In this document: piece by piece, positions 1 through 5,672 of the stretch | Numbering within the stretch: the stretch's first letter is position 1 | How the letters are laid out: each line of letters opens with the position of its first letter | DNA from: Deltaproteobacteria bacterium | GTDB taxonomy: Bacteria; Desulfobacterota_E; Deferrimicrobia; Deferrimicrobiales; Deferrimicrobiaceae | Reading direction: 5' to 3' | Assembly (NCBI GenBank): GCA_023489025.1 | Contig: JAMDCN010000063.1 | Coordinates: 1 to 8,319 of the forward strand | Length of the DNA stretch: 8,319 bases | Translations under genes and position numbers: made by a program | Notes under the pieces: generated by a model | The model's database searches: none | The model's input: only the letters and a program-made list of their open reading frames with translations | What the model was told of the DNA's origin: nothing

Positions 1-179
1 GGGCAGGCCTCCGCGCAGGCCCGGCAGCCGATGCACTTCGTCGTGTCGATGAGCATCCCGTTGAATTCGACGCCCCCCTCCGAGGTCTGCTGGGCGTGCG
101 CCGGCTTCCCGCCGCCCGTGAGCAGGGCGCCGCCGGTCACCCCGGCGATCTTCAAGAAATTCCTTCTGCTGATGGTCAT
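1..179 (-). CDS. Tat-exported [4Fe-4S] ferredoxin-like subunit, N-terminal part
   Basis: The first 59 codons are in the window; the rest lies beyond position 1. A twin-arginine signal is visible (SRRNFLK at residues 4-10, then a Gly/Ala/Leu-rich stretch and a likely cleavage site after AHA at 27-29). The mature part opens with a ferredoxin cluster motif, C49-x2-C52-x2-C55-x3-C59. This combination is known from periplasmic electron-transfer subunits of membrane oxidoreductases of the HybA/HmcB/DsrO/PsrB type, which pass electrons between a quinone-linked membrane partner and a catalytic or cytochrome subunit. The ATG has a GGAGGG ribosome binding site a few bases upstream and lies 27 bases after the preceding gene, so it belongs to the same operon as the GcvH-like genes. 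Which of the families it belongs to cannot be decided from the fragment. Confidence 0.88.
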   Translation of the reverse strand, partial: MTISRRNFLKIAGVTGGALLTGGGKPAHAQQTSEGGVEFNGMLIDTTKCIGCRACAEAC

Positions 180-206
180 CTGTTGTCCCTCCTGTGGAAT
201 CCGGCG

Positions 207-881
207 TCAGCGGAAATATTTCCGGATCACGATCTGCAGGATCTCCCCGTCCATGGATTCGAGGATACCCTCGGCGTGGATCCCTCCGTCCGGGAGGGTG
301 ACCCCGACTTCCTGGGGCACCGCCCTGTGAAGGAAGAGGAACTCCGTAAAGCTCCTCACTTCCTTTTCCAGCCACGCGGAGGCCTCCGCGCCGATTCGCA
401 GCTTTTTCAGGTTCTGGACGAAATTGGACGGACGGATCGCGAATGCCCATCCCTTTTCGTAGGGTTCCTTCTTCGCCCCCTGCAGATCGGAATTGATCTT
501 GTCGTTCACCTCGCAGACAACGCCGTCGACCGGCGATACGAACTCGATCCTCTTCCCCGACTGGATCGCGGCAAACGCCGGCTCGCCTTGTCGGACCTTC
601 ACTCCCGGAGACGGAAGCTCGAACCGGTCGACTCTTCCGAGGATTCCCTGTGCGAACCCGTCCAGCCCCACCTGCACGGCCCCGGAGGATTCGAGCTTCG
701 CCCAGGTGTGGCCGCCGTGGAAGAAAAGGCCGCCGGGCAGTTCATACGCCCAGTCGGGAAGAAACCCGGCCGGCTCCCGGTATGCGACGGATTCCGCCGC
801 CCGCCGACTTTCCCTTCGCCGAAGATAGAGATCCACAGCGATGCATCCAAGAACCGTCAGAATGAAGAGAAGGACTACCAT
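207..881 (-). CDS. membrane-anchored GcvH-like (lipoyl-domain-fold) protein
   Basis: This 224-residue protein has one N-terminal membrane segment (about residues 2-19) followed by RRRESRR, which by the positive-inside rule puts the C-terminal domain in the cytoplasm. Residues about 55-155 resemble the glycine cleavage H protein: HTW near 58-60, VGLDGFAQGILG near 71-82, SPVDGVVCEVND near 116-127 and EKGWAFAIRP near 142-151. In true GcvH the lipoylated lysine sits in ESVKA, eight residues before the SPVSG proline. Here QSGK ends at K110, only seven residues before P117, so lipoylation is possible but not assured. No gcvT or gcvP is nearby, which argues against glycine catabolism. The start is set by a strong GGGAGGTGA site, and the gene follows the preceding GcvH-like gene by 17 bases. 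A second family domain after residue 160 is not recognised. A structural or electron/sulfur-carrier role in a membrane complex is inference. Confidence 0.85.
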   Translation of the reverse strand: MVVLLFILTVLGCIAVDLYLRRRESRRAAESVAYREPAGFLPDWAYELPGGLFFHGGHTWAKLESSGAVQVGLDGFAQGILGRVDRFELPSPGVKVRQGEPAFAAIQSGKRIEFVSPVDGVVCEVNDKINSDLQGAKKEPYEKGWAFAIRPSNFVQNLKKLRIGAEASAWLEKEVRSFTEFLFLHRAVPQEVGVTLPDGGIHAEGILESMDGEILQIVIRKYFR

Positions 882-898
882 GGCTCACCTCCCGGCGA

Positions 899-1609
899 TT
901 ACCCCAAAAATTGGCTGATGACCTTCGCCCACTGCGCGTCGGTCAATCTGCCGCTGATGTCCGTTAGCGCCTCGCCACCGTCGGTCGCCGTCATCCCCAG
1001 ATCGGACGCGAACGCCCTCTGCAGCCTTTCGACCTCGCATTCGATCCATTTCCTGGCGACGTTTTTATGGTACAGCCCGGTCACCGGATTCCCCTTGGAC
1101 CGCATGGAGAAGATCCAGCCATCGGAGTACGGGTCGTCGTTGATGATGGAGGGATCGGCGGCCATCCTCGGATTGACGGCCTTGACGGTCCCGCTCGCCG
1201 GCGCCACCAGGCGGACGGTACGCTGACCGGAATGGAGGAGGAAGCAGATGCTGTTCTCCTTCACCGCCATGTTTTCGCCGGGCACCGATACCCGGTCGAT
1301 CTTCCCGATCAGCCTGGCCGCGAAGTCGTCGATGCCGACCTTGGCCTCGTTCTCGTCTTCCGGAGACGGCGCGACCCACAGGTGCTTGGGATGATAGTAA
1401 TAATCCGCTTTCAGGAAAAACCCTCGGACGGATTCCAGACCCTTTCCGGTGTGGCTCACCTCGTGATACAGGGAGCATTCCTGGAAGTTGGCCGTATTGC
1501 AGATGCCTTTCGAGGACGACGTGCTGTCGACGGGGATCATTTTCACCGGAAAGGCCTTGCAGAACGTGACGGTCTTCGTCTCAAGAAAAGGGCATTTTCT
1601 CTCTTTCAT
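899..1609 (-). CDS. Cys-rich GcvH-like protein lacking the lipoyl lysine
   Basis: A 236-residue protein without a signal peptide or membrane segment. The N-terminal 50 residues carry four spaced cysteines (C6, C17, C37, C45; CPFLE, FCKAFPVK and ECSLY contexts), suggesting a metal or Fe-S site, although no standard ferredoxin spacing is present. Residues about 70-175 match the GcvH fold: YHPKHLW at 72-78, VGIDDFAARLIGKID at 91-105, APASGTVKAVNP at 136-147 and INDDPYSDGWIF at 156-167. The residue eight before the conserved proline P137, where GcvH has its lipoylated lysine, is Q129 (HSGQR), so classical lipoylation is not expected there. The chosen ATG has a GGAGAAGGGG site about eight bases upstream. 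An in-frame ATG at 1675 would add 22 mostly Arg/Glu-rich residues and overlap the small gene upstream, so it is less likely. The gene is second in the sigma-54 operon. Confidence 0.85.
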   Translation of the reverse strand: MKERKCPFLETKTVTFCKAFPVKMIPVDSTSSSKGICNTANFQECSLYHEVSHTGKGLESVRGFFLKADYYYHPKHLWVAPSPEDENEAKVGIDDFAARLIGKIDRVSVPGENMAVKENSICFLLHSGQRTVRLVAPASGTVKAVNPRMAADPSIINDDPYSDGWIFSMRSKGNPVTGLYHKNVARKWIECEVERLQRAFASDLGMTATDGGEALTDISGRLTDAQWAKVISQFLG

Positions 1610-1667
1610 CTCCGCACCCCTTCTCCTCCGGCGGTTCCGTTTCCTCCGTTCACCCGAAAAGAATTCT

Positions 1668-1748
1668 TCATGCATGCCCCTCTCGCGGCTTCGCGGCCGC
1701 GACGATGACCAGAACGACGTAGGCAATCCCGAGAATCATGTATCCCAT
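1668..1748 (-). CDS. 26-residue single-pass membrane peptide
   Basis: A very short gene. Its ATG is preceded by an excellent ribosome binding site (GGGAGGTGGG, about six bases away). The product starts MGYMILGIAYVVLVIV, one hydrophobic helix (about residues 3-19), and ends AAAKPREGHA, a short positively charged tail expected in the cytoplasm. It lies 37 bases downstream of the predicted +1 of the sigma-54 promoter, so it would be the first gene translated from that transcript. Its stop is 58 bases before the start of the Cys-rich GcvH-like gene. No family is recognised. By position it could be a small accessory subunit or assembly peptide of the membrane complex encoded downstream, as small single-pass subunits of oxidases and dehydrogenases are. 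That role is inferred from context only. Confidence 0.72.
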   Translation of the reverse strand: MGYMILGIAYVVLVIVAAAKPREGHA

Positions 1749-1796
1749 TTTTCCCACCTCCCTCTGCAGGGACGCCTTCCCGCGCCTTTGATAAAC

Positions 1797-1810
1797 GCAA
1801 TGCCCGTGCC
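1797..1810 (-). promoter_or_regulatory. sigma-54 (-24/-12) promoter of the GcvH-like/FeS operon
   Basis: Read on the minus strand the site is GGCACGGGCATTGC, which fits the RpoN consensus TGGCAC-N5-TTGCW: GGCAC, a five-base spacer and TTGC. The only departures are C for the T before GG and G for the W after GC. GG (-25/-24) is at 1810-1809 and GC (-13/-12) at 1798-1797, which predicts +1 near 1785 and a 37-base leader to the ATG at 1748. A sigma-54 activator gene lies immediately upstream. Confidence 0.82.
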
Positions 1811-1839
1811 GGACCCGGAACCAAAGCGGATTTCATCTA

Positions 1840-1852
1840 TAACTTCCTGATA
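1840..1852 (-). promoter_or_regulatory. IHF-like DNA-bending site
   Basis: The minus strand reads TATCAGGAAGTTA, which matches the IHF core WATCAR-N4-TTR at every defined position. Its centre is near -61 from the predicted +1, between the -24/-12 element and the upstream dyads. That is where IHF usually bends DNA so that a bound activator can reach sigma-54 polymerase. The short consensus can occur by chance; the position is the main support. Confidence 0.5.
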
Positions 1853-1911
1853 ATCAACGGATATTTAGACCCTGGAGAACATCGTGACGAAGGCGAGGAG
1901 AAACGGCGAGA

Positions 1912-1929
1912 TGTGGAGATTTTCTACAC
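1912..1929. promoter_or_regulatory. candidate activator-binding site (UAS), promoter-proximal copy
   Basis: GTGGAGATTTTCTACAC (1913-1929) is an imperfect dyad with six of eight paired positions matching and arms GTG/CAC and AGA/TCT. The minus-strand 17-mer at 1928-1912, TGTAGAAAATCTCCACA, agrees with the upstream copy at 1977-1993 in 12 of 17 positions. Its centre lies about 136 bases upstream of the predicted +1, within the usual enhancer range for sigma-54 activators. Confidence 0.42.
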
Positions 1930-1976
1930 TTCCGTGCGGGGAAGGTTTATGCGTTTAATTATCGAGACGATTCCGG

Positions 1977-1993
1977 TGTTGAAAAATCCAACA
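1977..1993. promoter_or_regulatory. candidate activator-binding site (UAS), distal copy
   Basis: TGTTGAAAAATCCAACA is a dyad with perfect five-base arms (TGTTG/CAACA) and an AT-rich centre. It lies about 200 bases upstream of the predicted +1 and 64 bases (close to six helical turns) from the promoter-proximal copy, so both could be bound on the same face of the DNA. It shares bases with the inverted repeat that follows the response-regulator gene. Confidence 0.42.
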
Positions 1994-2010
1994 TCGAATC
2001 GAATTTTTCA
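1980..2010. repeat. AT-rich inverted repeat directly after the response-regulator stop
   Basis: TGAAAAAT (1980-1987) and ATTTTTCA (2003-2010) are perfect eight-base arms around a 15-base loop that contains a repeated TCGAT. The repeat starts immediately after the response-regulator stop codon. As a terminator for the minus-strand cassette it would be weak: there are only two G-C pairs in the stem and no U-tract follows. Overlap with the distal dyad suggests a protein-binding role instead or as well. Confidence 0.35.
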
Positions 2011-3378
2011 TCACTCTTTCTGCGCAGCCCCCTCCTTCTTCAGGTCGAATTTCTTGATCTTGTTATAGAGCGTGACCCGGTCGATCCCGAGCGTCTGGGC
2101 GGACCGGACGATGTTCCACTGATTTTCGCTCAAAACGACCCGGATGTGCTCCTTCTCGATCTCATCGAGCGATTTCGACCGGCGGTTCGCGCTTCCCGGA
2201 GCGGCGGGGAGGCTGATGTCGGATCCGTTGATGACGTTCGCCTTGGCCACGACCATCGCCCTCTCGATGACGTTCCGCAGCTCCCGCGCGTTCCCCGGCC
2301 AATCGTAGTCCATCAGGGTCCGCATCGCCTCTTCGCTCACTCCCCGGACCTGCTTCCCCATCTCGATGTTGAATTTCTCGACGAAATGATCGACCAGGAG
2401 CGGGATATCCTCCCTCTTTTCCCGCAAGGGAGGGATGTGGATGGAGATGACGTTCAGACGATAATAGAGGTCGGCCCGGAAACGCCCCTCCTCGATGGCG
2501 CTTTTCAGGTCCCGGTTCGTCGCCGCGATGATCCGCGAATTGATGGCGATCAGGTCCGAGCCTCCGACGCGCCGGAACTCCTTCTGCTCCAGAACCCGGA
2601 GGAGGTCCATCTGCAGCTTGAGGCTGATGTCGCCGATCTCGTCCAGGAAAAGGGTCCCGTCCTGGGCGAGCTCGAGCTTCCCTCTCTTGATGGCATTGGC
2701 GCCCGTGAACGCCCCCTTTTCATGCCCGAAGAGCTCGCTCTCCAGCAGGCTCTCCGTGAGCGAGGCGCAGGACACGGAGATGAACGGGGCCTCGCTCCGG
2801 GGGCTTTCGTCGTGGATCGCCCGCGCGAGAAGCTCCTTTCCCGTCCCGCTCTCCCCCTGGATGAGGACCGTCGAGCTGCTCTTCGCGACGGTTCGCGCAA
2901 GATCGAAGATCTCCAGCATCTTCTCGTTCTTGCTGATCATGTCGCGCAGCTTGTACTGCTTCTTGAGCTCTTTCCGGAGGAACAGGTTCTCCTGGACGAG
3001 TTTGTGATGGTCCACGATTTTCCGGATCGTCAGGGAGATGTCGTCGGGGTTGAACGGCTTGACGAAATAGTCGTAGGCGCCAATGCCATCAAGATTCACG
3101 GCGGTGTCGACCGTCGCATAGGCGGTCATGATGATGACCAGCACGTCGGGGTGCGTCTTCCGGACCTCCTCCATCAGTTGGATCCCGTCCATCCCGGGCA
3201 TCTTGAGGTCCACCAGCATTAGGTCCCAGCTCTTTGCCGGGAGCCGTTCCAACGCTTTTTTCCCGCTCTCTACGGCCTCCACGTTGTAGCCGTCCTCCTC
3301 GAGCCAGCTGCTCAGGGAGTCCCGGACAATCTCCTCGTCGTCCACCACCATGATATTGACGCTCTTTTCCACCGTCAT
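2011..3378 (-). CDS. sigma-54-dependent response regulator (NtrC/AtoC family)
   Basis: A 455-residue protein of normal length with all three expected domains. The receiver domain (about 7-120) has acidic residues D13/D14, phosphoacceptor D57, T85 and K107. The AAA+ sigma-54 interaction domain (about 148-380) has Walker A GESGTGKE at 175-182, the sigma-54-contacting GAFTGA loop at 222-227, Walker B TLFLDEIGD at 242-250, and the FRADLYYRLNV and WPGNARELRN motifs. A Fis-type helix-turn-helix closes the protein (about 404-445, NIVRSAQTLGIDRVTLYNKI). It is therefore a phosphorylation-controlled transcription activator. The ATG is chosen because it follows a GGGGAGGTGA site and puts the receiver domain at the N-terminus; an open frame extending up to 3684 runs over the archaemetzincin gene in another frame. 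Its partner kinase is two genes upstream, and its most likely target is the sigma-54 promoter at 1797-1810, just past its own end. Confidence 0.97.
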   Translation of the reverse strand: MTVEKSVNIMVVDDEEIVRDSLSSWLEEDGYNVEAVESGKKALERLPAKSWDLMLVDLKMPGMDGIQLMEEVRKTHPDVLVIIMTAYATVDTAVNLDGIGAYDYFVKPFNPDDISLTIRKIVDHHKLVQENLFLRKELKKQYKLRDMISKNEKMLEIFDLARTVAKSSSTVLIQGESGTGKELLARAIHDESPRSEAPFISVSCASLTESLLESELFGHEKGAFTGANAIKRGKLELAQDGTLFLDEIGDISLKLQMDLLRVLEQKEFRRVGGSDLIAINSRIIAATNRDLKSAIEEGRFRADLYYRLNVISIHIPPLREKREDIPLLVDHFVEKFNIEMGKQVRGVSEEAMRTLMDYDWPGNARELRNVIERAMVVAKANVINGSDISLPAAPGSANRRSKSLDEIEKEHIRVVLSENQWNIVRSAQTLGIDRVTLYNKIKKFDLKKEGAAQKE

Positions 3379-3380
3379 GC

Positions 3381-3890
3381 TCACCTCCCCGCCCCCGTTT
3401 GGGACGCCACCACCATCTGGCAGGCACGACAGAAGTCCCGCCCCTTGCCGTCGACGTCGACCACGGTATTCGAAAGGTACATCACGCACTCCCGCGAGTG
3501 GCAATGGATAAGCCCGAAGGTGTGCCCCAGCTCGTGAAGGCACTCCTTGCGCAGCCTCGAAAGGAGCAGCGGCCCGTCCGCCGCCATGCCGTAATGCTCC
3601 TGGCGCAGCCTGGCCAGCGAAACGACGGCCGCCGTCCCGCCCAGCTGGGCCTCGCCGAACACGTACGTCAGAATCGGGATGCAAAGGTCCTTTTCGGTCA
3701 CCCCCAGAAGCTTGAACGCGTCCTCCGGAACCTTCTCGAGCATCTCCTTGAGGATCTTCGTCGAGTAATACTGGTTCCGCCTCGGTTCGTAGCTCGAGGG
3801 AGGAACGGAGATCGACGGCATCTCCCTGACGGTCGTCCAGAGGCAGTCACCCATCTCTTTCACCAGCCATTGGAGGATACCCGGATCCAC
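3381..3890 (-). CDS. amzA: archaemetzincin-family zinc metalloprotease
   Basis: The product carries the archaemetzincin signature: HELGHTFGLIH (zinc ligands H119, H123, H129 and catalytic E120), followed by C130, C135-x-M137 and the pair C154-x2-C157, which in this family bind a second, structural zinc ion. No signal peptide or membrane segment is visible, so it should be cytoplasmic. Physiological substrates of bacterial members are poorly known. The GTG at 3890 is the first canonical start, but it has a weak ribosome site. The 12 codons before it (IGNIIYIRPVGA) read like the expected first beta strand of the fold. That extension would start at an ATC codon (3926-3924) behind AAAGGAAAG. The frame is the same as that of the kinase stop codon at 3944-3942. 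The stop overlaps the ribosome binding site of the response-regulator gene, with two bases between the genes, so the two are very probably cotranscribed. Confidence 0.92.
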   Translation of the reverse strand: MDPGILQWLVKEMGDCLWTTVREMPSISVPPSSYEPRRNQYYSTKILKEMLEKVPEDAFKLLGVTEKDLCIPILTYVFGEAQLGGTAAVVSLARLRQEHYGMAADGPLLLSRLRKECLHELGHTFGLIHCHSRECVMYLSNTVVDVDGKGRDFCRACQMVVASQTGAGR

Positions 3891-3941
3891 CGCCCCGACG
3901 GGCCTGATGTAGATGATGTTCCCGATTTTTTCCGCTTTCCT

Positions 3942-5537
3942 TTACATGATGGGAAGCGTGACCCGGACATTCGTGCCCTTCCCGGGGCTGCTGTCGACTT
4001 CCACCCTGCCGTTGTGCCGGGTCACGATGCTGTTTACCACCGAGAGGCCCAACCCGGTCCCCTTCTCCTTCGTGGAGAAGAACGGATCGAAGATCCGGGC
4101 GAGGTTCTCCGCTTCGATCCCGACGCCCGTATCGTGAACGCTCACAGTTGCCGTGTTCTCCTTCTCGTGGTACTCGCTGCCGATCGTCAGGGTCCCCCCC
4201 CCTTCCATGGCCTCGCAGGCGTTGATCAAGAGGTTCAGGAACACCTGCTTCATGTGCGCCGGGTCGGCCAGGATGTCCGGGAGGGGGTTCATAAGGTTCG
4301 CCACCTCGATGTTGTTGAGGTTCAGCTTGTTCCGTATGAGAGAGATGGACTCGTCCACCACATCAACGAGATTTATCTGCTTCCGAACCGGCTCCTTCGG
4401 CCGCGTGACATCGAGCAGGTTCTGGACGATGGCGCTCGTCCTCTCGACCTCCCTTCGCATCGTCTCCAGATACGCCCTGAATTTATCGACCTCCTCCGCA
4501 CCGTGCTGCCCCTGGCCGATCTTCCTCTCCATGAGCTTGATGTACGTGTAGACGCCGGTCAGCGGATTGTTGATCTCGTGCGCCACGGTGGCCGCCAACT
4601 TCCCCACCGCGGCCAGCTTCTCGGAGTGCAGGAGCTGGGACTGGGCCGTCTTGAGCTCCGCCGTCCGTTCCTCCACCTTGTGCTCCAGGTTTCGCATCCC
4701 CTCCCGGATCTCCTCCTGGGCCTTCTGAAGGTCCCGGGTCATCTGGTTGAACGACGAGGCCAGGTGCCCCATCTCGTCGCCGGTCTTGACCGGGATGAAA
4801 TGGTCGAGATCGCCCCCGGAGATCCTTTTCGTGCCGAGAACAAGCTCCTTGACCGGCCCCTCGATAAAATGGAAGAGGATGAGCGCGACGATGATGCAGA
4901 TGGCGAGGATCGAGACAATGCTCACGAGAACGACCTTGCCGCGGGCCTTGGACATCTGCGCGTCCACGTCGCCCAGGTTCATGGTGACGTCGATCACCCC
5001 CAGGACCTTCATGGTTTCGGGGTGCGCGTGGCACTTCGCGGAAGAGCATCCCATCTCGTTGTACAAGGGGTTGATGATGCCGAGGATGCGGCGTCCCCCC
5101 CCCGGATGTTCGCCGCCGCCGGCGGAGAAGAAGATCCTGCTTCGCTCCGCCGTCGCCAGCCGCTCGAGCGGGCGCGCCTCCGAATGGCACCCGTAGCAGG
5201 CCTCCGCCCGCTTGTCGACCATCCGGCCCGCCTCGGTGCTGTCGCTGGAAAAGAGGATCTTGCCCTCCTTGCTGTAGATCCGGACCCTCTCGATCCCTTC
5301 CTGCTGGCCGATCGTCTCCATGATCTTGTAGGCGGCCTCTTTCCGGTTTTCGAGCATGTCGTTCTGGACCGATTTCTTGATCGTTTCGCTGAGCTGCGAA
5401 GCGGTGCGGAGCATCGTGACGTTGAGATTCTCCCTCTGGATGTCGAGGTAGAGATAGGCCAGGGCCCCGTTCACGATCAGGATCATCCCGACGACGCAGA
5501 GGACGACCTTCACGCTGATGCTGTTGTACCAGTTCAT
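3942..5537 (-). CDS. membrane histidine kinase with di-heme-c periplasmic sensor
   Basis: A 531-residue sensor kinase. Transmembrane helix 1 is at about 10-31 and helix 2 at about 201-223, enclosing a periplasmic domain of about 170 residues. That domain holds two c-type heme attachment motifs, C114-YG-C117-H118 and C164-SSAK-C169-H170 (CX4CH), so it probably binds heme covalently and senses redox state or a gas ligand; this is inferred from the motifs. A HAMP linker (about 224-277) and a probable coiled coil (about 267-305) lead to the HisKA domain with phosphorylated H320 (VAHEINNPL) and the HATPase domain: N-box NLLINACEAM (N439), DTGVGI at 469-474, DPFFSTK at 484-490 and GTGLGLS at 493-499. 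The ATG gives a complete first membrane helix and no other start is in frame nearby, but there is no clear ribosome binding site. The gene leads the minus-strand regulatory cassette; a longer open frame reaching 6695 runs across gspC and is not coding. Confidence 0.96.
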   Translation of the reverse strand: MNWYNSISVKVVLCVVGMILIVNGALAYLYLDIQRENLNVTMLRTASQLSETIKKSVQNDMLENRKEAAYKIMETIGQQEGIERVRIYSKEGKILFSSDSTEAGRMVDKRAEACYGCHSEARPLERLATAERSRIFFSAGGGEHPGGGRRILGIINPLYNEMGCSSAKCHAHPETMKVLGVIDVTMNLGDVDAQMSKARGKVVLVSIVSILAICIIVALILFHFIEGPVKELVLGTKRISGGDLDHFIPVKTGDEMGHLASSFNQMTRDLQKAQEEIREGMRNLEHKVEERTAELKTAQSQLLHSEKLAAVGKLAATVAHEINNPLTGVYTYIKLMERKIGQGQHGAEEVDKFRAYLETMRREVERTSAIVQNLLDVTRPKEPVRKQINLVDVVDESISLIRNKLNLNNIEVANLMNPLPDILADPAHMKQVFLNLLINACEAMEGGGTLTIGSEYHEKENTATVSVHDTGVGIEAENLARIFDPFFSTKEKGTGLGLSVVNSIVTRHNGRVEVDSSPGKGTNVRVTLPIM

Positions 5538-5541
5538 GGTT

Positions 5542-5556
5542 TGTATACAGTATACA
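5542..5556. promoter_or_regulatory. perfect palindrome (operator candidate) at the kinase start
   Basis: TGTATACAGTATACA is a perfect palindrome of two seven-base arms about a central base. It starts four bases upstream of the kinase ATG. Its centre on the minus strand reads TATACT (5554-5549), a good match to a -10 box. A repressor bound here would cover the kinase promoter or translation start. GTATAC-type palindromes are often bound by GntR-family regulators, but no such gene is in the window. Confidence 0.45.
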
Positions 5557-5672
5557 TAGTTCGGGCCCCGGGGGAAGGAAAAACCGCCCCGTTCCGCCGC
5601 CTGGGTTCCCAAGGGGACCTCCGGCGCCGCGCGGGACCGGAGCGGGGCCGGTCGCCCTTTCCCCCAAGAAAG

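Noticed and set aside
96..1226. 376-codon plus-strand frame, and the 213-codon frame at 1067-1708
   Set aside because: Both are antisense to the GcvH-like genes, which have good starts, ribosome sites and family motifs; the plus-strand products show no domain.
207..1609. Assignment of the GcvH-like genes as glycine cleavage gcvH
   Set aside because: The lipoyl-lysine context is altered in both, no gcvT or gcvP is nearby, and extra Cys-rich and membrane segments are present.
1606..1836. 76-codon minus-strand frame starting at 1836
   Set aside because: It begins upstream of the predicted sigma-54 transcription start and spans the -24/-12 element. Its composition is Arg/Gly-rich; only its last 21 codons deserve mention and are listed separately.
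1980..2010. Inverted repeat as a confident rho-independent terminator
   Set aside because: The stem has only two G-C pairs, the loop is 15 bases and no U-tract follows, so it is kept only as a repeat of uncertain role.
3379..3684. N-terminal extension of the response-regulator frame to 3684
   Set aside because: It overlaps the well-supported archaemetzincin gene in another frame; the ATG at 3378 has a strong ribosome binding site and gives a standard receiver domain.
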